Part shown: positions 54,929 through 63,923 of the stretch, in pieces | Layout of the letters: the number at the start of each line of letters is the position of its first letter | How positions within the stretch are numbered: the first letter of the stretch is position 1 | Source: Acidianus ambivalens | GTDB lineage: Archaea > Thermoproteota > Thermoprotei_A > Sulfolobales > Sulfolobaceae | Length of the DNA stretch: 64,000 bases | Assembly (NCBI RefSeq): GCF_009729015.1 | Contig: NZ_CP045482.1 | Span: 1,298,001 to 1,362,000, forward strand | Reading direction: 5' to 3' | Program-made: the position numbers and the translations under genes | The notes under the pieces: model-generated | What the model was told of the DNA's origin: nothing | The model's input: only the letters and a program-made list of their open reading frames with translations | Databases searched by the model: none

Positions 54929-55446
54929 AAAGGTATATAATATTTCCAGATTTTGATGCCTTTCTTGTACTTATTATATAAGAGCTGATCTACAGATAGC
55001 CATCTACTGCCCGTAAACACAAACATAAAAGCTCCGGCGCCTTCTACTGCAGCAATCTGCCATTCATCAACGCAAGTAGTTCCTAACCATCCTCCTCCTA
55101 AGCCTATACCCCATGCTAAACCCGCTAAGACTAGACCAGAAAGTCTAGTTAATAATCCTAACATCATTAATAGACCGAATATCGCCTCAAGTACTGTGAA
55201 CATTATTAGAAAATCGTATAGTAAAGGCGGATTTTCTAAAACACTTATTAGTACTCCTTTTACTGGTCCCCAAGCGTGAGGTAAAAAAGTTATTAGCTTA
55301 CCTCCTACATAGGCTGAGGATGACGGATTAAGTTTTGCGGGAACATTAATTGTTCGTCTTACAAACGCTGAAAAGAACATCCAACCTAGTGTTACTCTCA
55401 TTATTGGTAGGAATTTTTGCGTAGTATCTACTGTAGTTTGGGCCAT
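54922..55446 (-). CDS. doxD: Thiosulfate:quinone oxidoreductase large subunit DoxD
   Basis: This membrane protein of about 174 aa has four to five TM helices and matches DoxD. R-V-T-L-G-W-M-F-F-S-A-F is near the N-terminus, and G-L-L-M-M-L-G-L-L-T-R-L and G-L-G-G-G-W-L-G-T-T-C-V-D-E-W follow. The ATG at 55446 was chosen over the GTG at 55455, which would add only three residues. It is the quinone-binding subunit of TQO. It is divergent from sreA, so the thiosulfate-oxidising and sulfur-reducing genes share one control region. Confidence 0.93.
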   Translation of the reverse strand: MAQTTVDTTQKFLPIMRVTLGWMFFSAFVRRTINVPAKLNPSSSAYVGGKLITFLPHAWGPVKGVLISVLENPPLLYDFLIMFTVLEAIFGLLMMLGLLTRLSGLVLAGLAWGIGLGGGWLGTTCVDEWQIAAVEGAGAFMFVFTGSRWLSVDQLLYNKYKKGIKIWKYYIPLW

Positions 55447-55775
55447 TTCTCCCACAAGTTTTTAATATAGAAATTTCAAGTTTTAACTTTTTATTATGCA
55501 TAATTTTAAAAATCATGTTAATCCATGTTAACGCAAATTCACGGATAATAACTAAAAAACAATTTTTAAGTTATATAACATTTTTTGCTATACTGATGGC
55601 TTATACTTTACTTAAGATTTTTTCTTAACATAAGCTTCTTACTATGTTCACTTAGAGTTCTTAATTTAAGTATTAAATGTTTTACCAAAATTATATTGAA
55701 ATTAACTCTGTTAAAAATGGAGACCTAACATTTTATGAATAAAAAGATTTATCAATAAAGTAAAGAGTATCCCAC
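55447..55775. promoter_or_regulatory. Divergent doxD/sreA control region
   Basis: This AT-rich spacer of about 320 bp has no coding frame. It contains CATGTTAATCCATGTTAAC at about 55514-55532 (two GTTAA half-sites) and the palindromic site at 55699-55717. A TATA-like ATTTTATGAATAAAAAG follows at about 55730-55746 for sreA. A doxD TATA-like element lies near 55462-55475 on the other strand. Confidence 0.55.
55699..55717. promoter_or_regulatory. Palindromic operator, site 2 (sreA)
   Basis: AAATTAAC-TCT-GTTAAAAA is the imperfect version of the shared palindrome: the left half-site is complete and the right keeps GTTAA. It ends 58 nt before the sreA ATG (55776), the same spacing as site 3. Confidence 0.6.
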
Positions 55776-58700
55776 ATGGAAAGCGAAAAGACAAAACATG
55801 AGCTAAGAATATCTAGGAGGGATTTTCTTAAAGTTTCTGCTATAACAGCTGCTGCGGCTGCCGCAGGATATGCCGCTTCAAAGAACTTCGTATTCGATAT
55901 TTTCTCGCCTCCTGTTAATGATGAACAACTACAGCCAGGATGCACATATTCTTATGTACCCAACATGTGCGGAATTTGTTCATCAGTTTGCGATATACTT
56001 GTAAATGTAGAACAGAAAGGTAATTATATAAGAGCTATAGAAATAGATGGAAATCCATTATCAACGCTTAATTACGGAAAACTGTGTGCCAGAGGTAGGA
56101 GTGGTACACTAATTACATATAACAAGGATAGATTGAAGAAGCCATTAATAAGGACAGGACCTAAGGGAACATGGGCTTTTAAAGAGGCCGAATGGGATGA
56201 GGCAATCCAGTATATATTACAAAAATTTAAAGAATTAAACGTGCAACCTTGGGAAATTGTATTAAGTGGCGGTGCAATACCATGTGCTAACTATAGACCA
56301 GAATTCATACCTTTTACATTTGCATCACAAATTCCAACAATAGCTGGAAGCCCTATGCAACCTTGTTTATTTGGCGAACATTTAGGAATGAATTTGACTA
56401 TTGGTACTTTTGATATTCACGGTGACGAATTAGCTGATGACTTTCATCACTCGTCACTTATTGTAATATGGGGAAATAACGGTAATCCTGCAGGAATTTT
56501 TGTTAATAAAGGATCAAGATTAGGTAAAGGCTTGGCTAATGGAGCTTTTGTGATAGTCCTAGATCCTAGACAAAGCGAGGCAGCTTCGAAAGCTGATTTA
56601 TGGATACCAGTGAAGCCTGGAAGTGACCTTGCAATTGCTATGGGATTAATAAAGTATTTAATAGATAATAATTATTACGACGACTATTTCACAAGATATC
56701 ATACAAATGCGCCGTTCTTAGTATACCAAGAAAATGGCGTGTATGTTCCATATACTGCAAACTATGAGGACGGAACAGTTCAAGCTTTTTATGTGTATGA
56801 CGAGATATCTCAAAGTATTGTCCAAGTTCCACCTTACACTAATACTAACATGTATTCAGTCAATGGACAGACAATAAGACCTGCACTCAGAGTTCAGAAC
56901 TTAACTACTCCTGATGGTAAGCAATTGATTACAGTATTTCAAGCTTTGGAACAAGCAGTCTCTCAATTTACAATAGATTATGTAGCACAAATAGCTGACG
57001 TTGATAAGTCATTAATTGAAGAGTTCTACTTCAGAGTCGGCACGATGAGGCCAATAGATTTCGCTACTGGTCAAAAAGGACAAGAAGGATCTTATACAAC
57101 TATGTGGAGAAAGGCTATAGGTATAATTATGGCCTTAACAGGGAATATTGACGTCAGAGGAGGTTGGGTATATAGCGGTGATCATAGGGAAAACGCAATT
57201 CAATTATTCCAAACTTACACATCCATGGTAAATTCAGGCCAAGTAAAGCCTGGAATTTTAATACAGAGACCTCAAGTGCTGATGTCTGTCCCAGTGCTTA
57301 ATTTACCTGGGCAAATGATGCAATACGTTGCTACTGCACTAGCTTTTTGTAATCCATCGTTCTGGCAGCACGGTCATCCTGGAGTATGGTGCGCTTATAA
57401 TAGTACATTAACATCTCAAGGTTTAAAACCAGCAGCAGCGTTTGCACTCTTCCCAGATGCTGGAATATATGAAGCAATGCAGGGTCAAGTTCAGTGGAAT
57501 GGACAGCCTTATAATATTAAGGTTATAATGACTTGCTGCGTAAATCCTGCTAAAAATATGCAAGAATCCAATTGGAAACAAATATTACAGAATGCCTTCG
57601 TAGTTATGATTGATATATTCCCAATGGATACTGCATTATATGCTGATGTAATTTTACCAGATGCAACGTATATTGAAAGAGAAGAACCTATAACTGCTAG
57701 AGGTGCTACTACGGACTCTGGATATAGGAGGAGATGGCAGGCCATTCCAAGAGTCTATCCTTACACTATTCCAGAATTGGATCTATTCGTCCTTCTATCA
57801 TATAAACTAGGATTCTTCGAGCAGTACGTCACTTGGATGGCAAACTCTATTGGACTACCGGCAGATCAATTAATACAGGCAATGCAAAATGAAATGATGC
57901 CGTTCATTCAATATCTGGAGAAATATGGCACATATCCTAGATGGGGGGAATTTGTAGGAAAAGCTTTTACTGACGTCCAATCTCAAATTATTGCACAAAA
58001 GCTTAACACTACTCCAGAAGACGTACTTAATAGACTAAAAACAGAAGGAGTAATAACTGTAAAGACCTTTGAAGATTATGTTCAAAATAACGAAAGGATA
58101 CCATGGAATATACCTGCTGGCTTACCAACTGGCAGAATAGAAATATACTCAACAATACTATACTATTACGTCATCCAGAACTTTGGCTATGATCCGACCT
58201 GGGATCCAATTCTTGCATATATCCCGCCCAACTGGAACGCAGGATATGCCGTAACTCCCGGTCAATTCGTCCAACCTCAGCCCCCATATAATGATCCAAC
58301 ATTTAAGCCGACTCCTCCTGAAATGTTCTATATAGAGTTTAAGATACCTCCAATAGCCTATATTTTCACCACTAATGTGCCCATCTTAGAGGCAATAACT
58401 TCAAACAGTTATCATACTAATATTTACCAATTTGCTTGGATTAACAAAGAGACCGCTCAAATGCTGGGAATAAATGAAGGAGATTGGATAGCAATAATAA
58501 GCAAATTAAACGGAGCAAAGCTAATAATGAGAGCGCACTTAACTGAATGGATAAGACCGGATACAATAGGTGTTCCAGAACCTTGGGGACAGAATAACCC
58601 TGCACTAACTTATTCTACCAGATCTTTAAAGAACTTTGGAAACAAAGGAGTAACTTATATATGGCCACAAAGTTATGATCCTCTTACGGGTCATAGGATG

Positions 58701-58832
58701 GCTCAGCAATTCACTGTACTTGTGAGGAAAGCTACTCCAGACGAGATAAGTGAGTATACTCAATTAGCACAAGTTCAAACTCAAGATACCATTCCTTCCC
58801 AGGAAAACATTCCTGGGAATTATTCAACTTAA
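55776..58832 (+). CDS. sreA: Sulfur reductase catalytic subunit SreA (Mo-bisMGD)
   Basis: This 1018-aa molybdopterin oxidoreductase of the DMSO reductase/PsrA type reduces elemental sulfur or polysulfide to H2S on the outer membrane face. It has a Tat signal S-R-R-D-F-L-K-V-S near residue 15. The N-terminal [4Fe-4S] motif is C-G-I-C-S-S-V-C...G-K-L-C-A-R-G (about 65-110). Mo-cofactor-binding segments include I-W-G-N-N-G-N-P, L-D-P-R-Q-S-E-A and a C-terminal dinucleotide-binding domain ending T-G-H-R-M-A-Q-Q. It is the first gene of sreABCDE, under the palindromic site. SreE should load its cofactor before export. Confidence 0.95.
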   Translation: MESEKTKHELRISRRDFLKVSAITAAAAAAGYAASKNFVFDIFSPPVNDEQLQPGCTYSYVPNMCGICSSVCDILVNVEQKGNYIRAIEIDGNPLSTLNYGKLCARGRSGTLITYNKDRLKKPLIRTGPKGTWAFKEAEWDEAIQYILQKFKELNVQPWEIVLSGGAIPCANYRPEFIPFTFASQIPTIAGSPMQPCLFGEHLGMNLTIGTFDIHGDELADDFHHSSLIVIWGNNGNPAGIFVNKGSRLGKGLANGAFVIVLDPRQSEAASKADLWIPVKPGSDLAIAMGLIKYLIDNNYYDDYFTRYHTNAPFLVYQENGVYVPYTANYEDGTVQAFYVYDEISQSIVQVPPYTNTNMYSVNGQTIRPALRVQNLTTPDGKQLITVFQALEQAVSQFTIDYVAQIADVDKSLIEEFYFRVGTMRPIDFATGQKGQEGSYTTMWRKAIGIIMALTGNIDVRGGWVYSGDHRENAIQLFQTYTSMVNSGQVKPGILIQRPQVLMSVPVLNLPGQMMQYVATALAFCNPSFWQHGHPGVWCAYNSTLTSQGLKPAAAFALFPDAGIYEAMQGQVQWNGQPYNIKVIMTCCVNPAKNMQESNWKQILQNAFVVMIDIFPMDTALYADVILPDATYIEREEPITARGATTDSGYRRRWQAIPRVYPYTIPELDLFVLLSYKLGFFEQYVTWMANSIGLPADQLIQAMQNEMMPFIQYLEKYGTYPRWGEFVGKAFTDVQSQIIAQKLNTTPEDVLNRLKTEGVITVKTFEDYVQNNERIPWNIPAGLPTGRIEIYSTILYYYVIQNFGYDPTWDPILAYIPPNWNAGYAVTPGQFVQPQPPYNDPTFKPTPPEMFYIEFKIPPIAYIFTTNVPILEAITSNSYHTNIYQFAWINKETAQMLGINEGDWIAIISKLNGAKLIMRAHLTEWIRPDTIGVPEPWGQNNPALTYSTRSLKNFGNKGVTYIWPQSYDPLTGHRMAQQFTVLVRKATPDEISEYTQLAQVQTQDTIPSQENIPGNYST

Positions 58833-58846
58833 GGTGGTGAGAAAAA

Positions 58847-59530
58847 ATGACTGAAAATCCTTATTTGGCTTTTGGAAATAATAGGTCATGCAAAAACTGG
58901 GGATTCGTAGTAAGAGTAGACCAGTGCTTAGGTTGTATGGCATGCATGGCTGCATGTGCTGTAGAAAATCAAACACCGTTCTGGGAAGAATTATGGAGAA
59001 CTCATGTCGAAGACCTAGAAGTAGGAGAATTCCCTAACTCTCAAAGGATGTTCATACCTAGACTATGTATGCAATGCGAAAACCCACCGTGCTATTACGT
59101 CTGTCCAACCGGTGCTACTCAAATTGTTGATGGAGGCATAGTCGTTGTTGATGAATACAAATGCATGGGTTGCCTATACTGCGTTGAAGCATGCCCATAT
59201 GGGGCTAGGTATTTCTACACTTATGACGACATTCAAAAGGCCAAGGAATACTACGGAGATAACTTAATTCACGTAGTTCCACACGTAGATAAGTGTACGT
59301 TCTGTTATGGCACTGCTCCTGATGGCACTTATACACCAGCATGTGTAAGGACGTGTGTAGGTGGGGCAAGAGTTTTCGGTTGCTTAGATGATCCTAACAG
59401 TGAAGTTTCAGTACTAGTGAATACTGGACAAGCTGTAGTCCTTAATCCTCAACTTAATGTACAACCTAAGGTATTTTATGTTTTTAATAAGCAATCTGGA
59501 AGATATGCTCAAGGAGGTGACAACTCTTGA
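58847..59530 (+). CDS. sreB: Sulfur reductase Fe-S subunit SreB
   Basis: This 227-aa protein is of the PsrB/DmsB type with four [4Fe-4S] motifs: C-L-G-C-M-A-C-M-A-A-C, C-M-Q-C-E-N-P-P-C...C-P, C-M-G-C-L-Y-C-V-E-A-C-P-Y-G-A-R and C-T-F-C...C-V-R-T-C. It moves electrons from the quinone-side anchor SreC to the SreA molybdenum centre. A strong ribosome-binding site, GGTGGTGAG, lies just before the ATG. It has no signal of its own and so should hitch-hike through Tat with SreA. Confidence 0.95.
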   Translation: MTENPYLAFGNNRSCKNWGFVVRVDQCLGCMACMAACAVENQTPFWEELWRTHVEDLEVGEFPNSQRMFIPRLCMQCENPPCYYVCPTGATQIVDGGIVVVDEYKCMGCLYCVEACPYGARYFYTYDDIQKAKEYYGDNLIHVVPHVDKCTFCYGTAPDGTYTPACVRTCVGGARVFGCLDDPNSEVSVLVNTGQAVVLNPQLNVQPKVFYVFNKQSGRYAQGGDNS

Positions 59531-60921
59531 ATATTAAATTATGGGCTTGGACAATAGTCTTTATCCTAATAGGCGGGGGTATAATGTTTTATGGAATGAG
59601 CTACAATCCCTTAGGATGGTTCCAGGGCTTTGTCAGCTTTACTGAGCCTAACGATGAGCCTATACCTTGGGGACTTCTGGTAATAGGTTATATCTTCTTC
59701 GGAGTTATAGGAACTGGCGTCAGCACATATAATTCCCTTTATGAGTTATTTAATAAAAATCACAAGGAGAAAAATCCGTTCGATAAAATAAAGCTTAGGA
59801 ACGAATGGCTAGCTTTTGCAGTACTAATACCAGGCTGGATAATGGTATTTGCGTCTACATATAAACCAGCTGAAGCACTTTACATTTACTTAAGCTTCAG
59901 AGATACTTCGAGAATAGCCTGGAACGGAGTCCTATACGCGTTAGTTGGAATAGGCATAATAGCTGAAATATTAGCATTAATAGGAGAGAAAATAAAAGAA
60001 GAAGGGAAAAGAGGATATTTAGATAGGTTCTTAGCATGGTTGTCTAGCAAAACTTCCTTCGAAATTCCGGGATTGCTAAAAATAGTTGTAGATATTGACG
60101 CCTTGATTGTAGGTTACGCAATATTAGCTGAATTAATACTTGACGCTAACCTAGGCTCAGTATTTGGCTACTTATCAACTTGGGTATATGAGTTCGGACC
60201 ATTCATGTCAATACTACTTGTCGTAGCGTCATTCTATGCCGGCATTGCCATGATTTCATTCATTACACCACTATATTCATGGTTAAGAAAACCTTCTGTA
60301 GTCTCTCCGCCTTCAGCACAACCAATAGCTACGCATTCCTTAGGAAGTGGTAATGTCGAGCCTCAAGAAGATAATATAATGTTTAAAATACTAGCCAGAG
60401 ACGGATTATTAGCCACAATAAGCATAGGCTTTCTAGTCCTATGGTGGGTTTGGCTAACTGCAACAAATCAAGAGACGTTCCCGTGGGCTCAATTATTATT
60501 AACCGGAAGCTGGAGCCTATACTTCTGGATAGGATTAGTATTGATAGGAATAATAATACCTATTGCACTATACTCAGTAGCGTATAAGAAAGAAAGCAAG
60601 GGATGGTTATTCGCTTCCTCAATATTCGCTTTACTTGGCTGGTTTATGTTAATAACTATTGCTGACGTAATTCCTCAAGCAATAAGTTGGTATTATTCAG
60701 TGTCTCCTATAACCCCTCCAGGATCTACTTGGGCTTACGAACTAAGAAGTAACTTTAATGGAGTCTCACAATTTACACAGCTACCTTTCGCAATAAGCCA
60801 ATACGATCTAGTATGGTTTGCAGGCTCTGCACTATTCTTGCTTGGAGTCTACACATTAGGGGTATTATTACTACCGCTGGAAGAGGAAGAAAAACCCAAG
60901 CACGTTTGGATATTTAAGTGA
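59527..60921 (+). CDS. sreC: Sulfur reductase membrane anchor SreC (NrfD-like)
   Basis: This 464-aa protein is a NrfD/PsrC-type quinone-binding membrane subunit with about ten TM helices. An insert of about 40 residues rich in Pro/Ser lies between helices near residue 255. It starts at a TTG that overlaps the sreB TGA (TTGA) after an AGGAGGTGA-like site. It takes electrons from reduced quinone and hands them to SreB. It has no heme-type paired His pattern. Confidence 0.92.
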   Translation: MNIKLWAWTIVFILIGGGIMFYGMSYNPLGWFQGFVSFTEPNDEPIPWGLLVIGYIFFGVIGTGVSTYNSLYELFNKNHKEKNPFDKIKLRNEWLAFAVLIPGWIMVFASTYKPAEALYIYLSFRDTSRIAWNGVLYALVGIGIIAEILALIGEKIKEEGKRGYLDRFLAWLSSKTSFEIPGLLKIVVDIDALIVGYAILAELILDANLGSVFGYLSTWVYEFGPFMSILLVVASFYAGIAMISFITPLYSWLRKPSVVSPPSAQPIATHSLGSGNVEPQEDNIMFKILARDGLLATISIGFLVLWWVWLTATNQETFPWAQLLLTGSWSLYFWIGLVLIGIIIPIALYSVAYKKESKGWLFASSIFALLGWFMLITIADVIPQAISWYYSVSPITPPGSTWAYELRSNFNGVSQFTQLPFAISQYDLVWFAGSALFLLGVYTLGVLLLPLEEEEKPKHVWIFK

Positions 60922-62348
60922 TAAAAATGTCAACCAATTTTTTATCTACACCTTTAATTAAGGTAAAGGTAGAAGTTTTTTATCATTCTTGCCCTCATAA
61001 CGTTTCCTCGGGCTTTTACTCTTGTGACCCAGAGGAAATAGCCTCAAAATTGAAAGGAATGAAGGCAGTAGTTATTGTAGGCAAATACGATGAAGAGCAC
61101 TTAAAACTTTATAAAGAGGCTGCATTAAGAGCCGGTATAAATCCGCTCTTGGTAAGAGTAGTAGATTCAAGTTGGGGAGAAAAAGCTCTTGAAGAGAATA
61201 AGAAGATCTTAGAAAACGGATGGGTAGCTGATCTAGCTTTAGTTGAAGAGAAAGGCCTACCATTAAGTAGGAGAGAGCTAATAAGAGGAGAAATAAAGAC
61301 AGTAAAAGATAGGATAGATAAACCAGTATGGATTTCCGATATGTGTAAACTTTATAGGGCATGTACGCTATGCCAGGATTCTTGTCCTTATAATGCAATA
61401 AAAGTTGATAAAAAGAGCGGAGTTTCAATTGATTATACTAAGTGCACTGCTTGTGGGTTGTGTGTTAGCTCATGTCCAATGAGTGCAATACAATTTCCTT
61501 CAGTTTCCCAACAGGCAATATTCGAGCTTAGTAAAATTAAGGGAAATAAAATAATTTCTTGTTATAAAGATAAGGGTAACTCTATAAAATTACCTTGTAT
61601 AGCAATGCTATCTGCGGTAGATTTAGCATTATTGAGATCATCTGGAGAAGTAGAGTTACGCTGTCCAGGTTGTGAATTATCCAAAAATCTTGAGAGTTTA
61701 AAGAGAATTGTTACAGATCTGAACGAGGCTGTGGGAGGAATTTCGCTTATTACTCCAGAAGATAAAATAGAAAAGAAGGAAGCAAAGGTAGTGACTATAA
61801 GCTCATTCTCGTATTTGGCCAATAAGGCAGAGGCTATGCAAGAAATTATAAAGCAGAATAATTTGCCGGACATAACTTACGATGCGTTCGTTAATGAAAA
61901 TTCATGCACTATGTGCGAAAGCTGTGCTAAATGGTGTCCGACTAGTGCATTAACTATAGAATACACGGACTCTGGTGAAAAGCTGTCTTTTAACCCAGAT
62001 AAATGTATAGGCTGTAAAATATGCATAAACGTTTGTCCAGAAGGAGATAATGGTTGTTCTTCAGGAAATAAAGCAATAAAGTTAGTGCCAGCCAAGAAAG
62101 TGTCTCACGAGAAAAAGGATTTAATGAAAGATGAGATAGTGAGATGTAAGGTGTGTGGTGCAATTGTCGGGTCTAGAAAAAGCCTTAATTTAGTTAAGAA
62201 GATCATGAAAGAGAGAGGGTTGGAGTGCGATGATGAATGGCTTGAGAGATGTCCAACTCATAGGGCAGAGTATTCATTTCAAAAGTTCTTCGGTATGAAA
62301 GCTAAATTTAGACCTAGGAGGGGTCCAAATGAAGTGGGAGGAGTTTAA
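60918..62348 (+). CDS. sreD: SreD, polyferredoxin-like Fe-S protein
   Basis: This 476-aa cytoplasmic protein is rich in Cys. Four classic ferredoxin motifs are seen: C-T-L-C-Q-D-S-C-P, C-T-A-C-G-L-C-V-S-S-C-P, C-T-M-C-E-S-C-A-K-W-C-P and C-I-G-C-K-I-C-I-N-V-C-P. Extra Cys pairs lie near residues 215-255 (C-P-G-C) and at C-K-V-C-G close to the C-terminus. It could link a cytoplasmic redox pool to the sulfur reductase or help assemble Fe-S clusters; its role in A. ambivalens is not known. The GTG at 60918 overlaps the sreC stop (GTGA); the ATG at 60927 is the alternative. Confidence 0.9.
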   Translation: MIKMSTNFLSTPLIKVKVEVFYHSCPHNVSSGFYSCDPEEIASKLKGMKAVVIVGKYDEEHLKLYKEAALRAGINPLLVRVVDSSWGEKALEENKKILENGWVADLALVEEKGLPLSRRELIRGEIKTVKDRIDKPVWISDMCKLYRACTLCQDSCPYNAIKVDKKSGVSIDYTKCTACGLCVSSCPMSAIQFPSVSQQAIFELSKIKGNKIISCYKDKGNSIKLPCIAMLSAVDLALLRSSGEVELRCPGCELSKNLESLKRIVTDLNEAVGGISLITPEDKIEKKEAKVVTISSFSYLANKAEAMQEIIKQNNLPDITYDAFVNENSCTMCESCAKWCPTSALTIEYTDSGEKLSFNPDKCIGCKICINVCPEGDNGCSSGNKAIKLVPAKKVSHEKKDLMKDEIVRCKVCGAIVGSRKSLNLVKKIMKERGLECDDEWLERCPTHRAEYSFQKFFGMKAKFRPRRGPNEVGGV

Positions 62349-62865
62349 ACTATTTTCCTACCTATTTATGGGAGTAAGATATAACAATAAAGCTAAGGAT
62401 TTACTTGATAATGTAAAGGATAGAAAGTATTATGAAGTGGTAAAGAGAATAATAGAAATGATAGACTCTGGAAATAAGGACCAGCTTGCTACAGAATTCA
62501 CTAGATGTTTTATCAACGATTATAAACACTTAAAATGCCCTCCATATGAATCTTGGTATAGAGAAAGAACAATATACGGTAAAGTCGTAGCCGAACTGTA
62601 CGATATTTATGCAAAATACGGTATTCAGCCTATGAAAGAATTACCTGATCACATATCCACTGAAATGGAATTCCTAGCTTACATATTCTATCTAGGTAAG
62701 GAAGACGACGGTAAAAAATTCCTAGTAGAGCATATATTTAAGTGGGTTCCACTCTTTATTAATGATATAGAAAAATATCATTACGGCGAGTATACGAAGC
62801 TTTTAGGAAATTCATTAAAATTGTTTCTTGAAGAACTCTCAAACGATTTAAAGGAAAGTAAATAA
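62329..62865 (+). CDS. sreE: SreE, TorD-family chaperone
   Basis: This 178-aa all-helical protein shows the TorD/DmsD pattern: E-F-T-R-C-F-I-N-D near residue 48, C-P-P-Y-E-S-W-Y-R-E-R near 62-72, and L-P-D-H-I-S-T-E-M-E-F-L near 104. It should bind the SreA signal peptide and support molybdenum cofactor insertion and Tat proofreading. It overlaps the end of sreD by 20 nt and is the last gene of the operon. Confidence 0.92.
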   Translation: MKWEEFKLFSYLFMGVRYNNKAKDLLDNVKDRKYYEVVKRIIEMIDSGNKDQLATEFTRCFINDYKHLKCPPYESWYRERTIYGKVVAELYDIYAKYGIQPMKELPDHISTEMEFLAYIFYLGKEDDGKKFLVEHIFKWVPLFINDIEKYHYGEYTKLLGNSLKLFLEELSNDLKESK

Positions 62866-62924
62866 TTTTTAGGATAATATTTGTGTTGATGACCAAGAAA
62901 TACCCTAATAATTTTTCCCATATA

Positions 62925-63923
62925 TTAAGAATTAATACTCTGTAACTTCATTTTCGGCTGGAAGTTAGGCAATAGGCCACCGTGTCCCATCATTGCAATG
63001 TCCTCTTTTCTAGGTATTATCCCTGCCATAAGTCTTGTAAACATAACGTCTATAGCGTTGTAATCCCTATAGTATATCCCTCCTGCAGAAATGCCGAAAA
63101 TAGGTATCGAGTCCCACATTGCAACTATGGACATTGTTGTCGGTTTAATTGGTAAACCGTATGATATAATTTTTCCTAGCTTACTTATAGCAATTGGAGT
63201 CTTGTCGGTAGCATCGACTGAAGTACCTCCAGTTACTATTACAGCCTCTGCACCATTATTTACTGCACTTTTTATTGCCTCCACTATCTTGTTTTCATCG
63301 TCTGGAACTATTTCTTTATACACTATACTCCATCCGTACTTATCTGCCTTTGCTTTAATTACGGGATAATATTGATCTTCCTTTCTACCTTCATAAATTT
63401 CCGTTCCAGTTATGACTAGTCCTATCTTATTCTTCTTAAACGGCGTTACGTCTATTATTTTTCCTACTTTTAGCTTATCTACTTCTTCCCTCTTCATTTT
63501 GAAAGGAATTACCTCAACTACGCCAATTAAATCTCCTTCTATTACTGGAGTATAGTTATACTTAGTAATAAGAAGTACGTTTTGGTTAAGGTTAAAAGAT
63601 ACTAGCTTATCTACATCTATAGTTATTACTCCTTTAACCTTTGAGAAAAGCATTGTTGAGCCTTGCTTTCCGGGCACTATATTGACGTTTTCTCCGCATA
63701 CGCTTTCAGCTATCTGAGGTGTTATTTCCCATTCATATATGAAGTTGTCATTTCCCTCATCAATCCATACGTAATACACTCCAGAATTTTTTAATAATTC
63801 TACATCCTCTTTGGTTATTACATGACCTCTAGGCAATAACGTAGTCGCACCTTCTTTTCCTACGTACGTTGTATCGTAACCTAAAACCTTTCCGACTGCT
63901 TCTTCAGTTTTGACTTGTCTCAT
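62925..63923 (-). CDS. MoeA/MoCF-domain molybdopterin-binding protein
   Basis: This 332-aa protein has an N-terminal beta-rich part starting V-K-T-E-E-A-V-G-K-V-L-G-Y-D and a C-terminal MoCF_biosynth domain (I-G-L-V-I-T-G-T-E-I-Y-E-G-R, V-I-V-T-G-G-T-S-V-D-A-T-D, G-L-P-I-K-P). It may help insert Mo/W into molybdopterin or form the MGD/MCD cofactor, a function SreA needs. It converges on the sre operon, so its position next to a molybdoenzyme is probably meaningful. TATA-like CTTAAATATG lies about 25 nt before the ATG. Confidence 0.88.
   Translation of the reverse strand: MRQVKTEEAVGKVLGYDTTYVGKEGATTLLPRGHVITKEDVELLKNSGVYYVWIDEGNDNFIYEWEITPQIAESVCGENVNIVPGKQGSTMLFSKVKGVITIDVDKLVSFNLNQNVLLITKYNYTPVIEGDLIGVVEVIPFKMKREEVDKLKVGKIIDVTPFKKNKIGLVITGTEIYEGRKEDQYYPVIKAKADKYGWSIVYKEIVPDDENKIVEAIKSAVNNGAEAVIVTGGTSVDATDKTPIAISKLGKIISYGLPIKPTTMSIVAMWDSIPIFGISAGGIYYRDYNAIDVMFTRLMAGIIPRKEDIAMMGHGGLLPNFQPKMKLQSINS

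Noticed and set aside
55453..55455. GTG at 55455 as the doxD start
   Set aside because: It adds only three residues, and the ATG at 55446 is preceded by a GGGAG-like purine stretch; the ATG is simpler.
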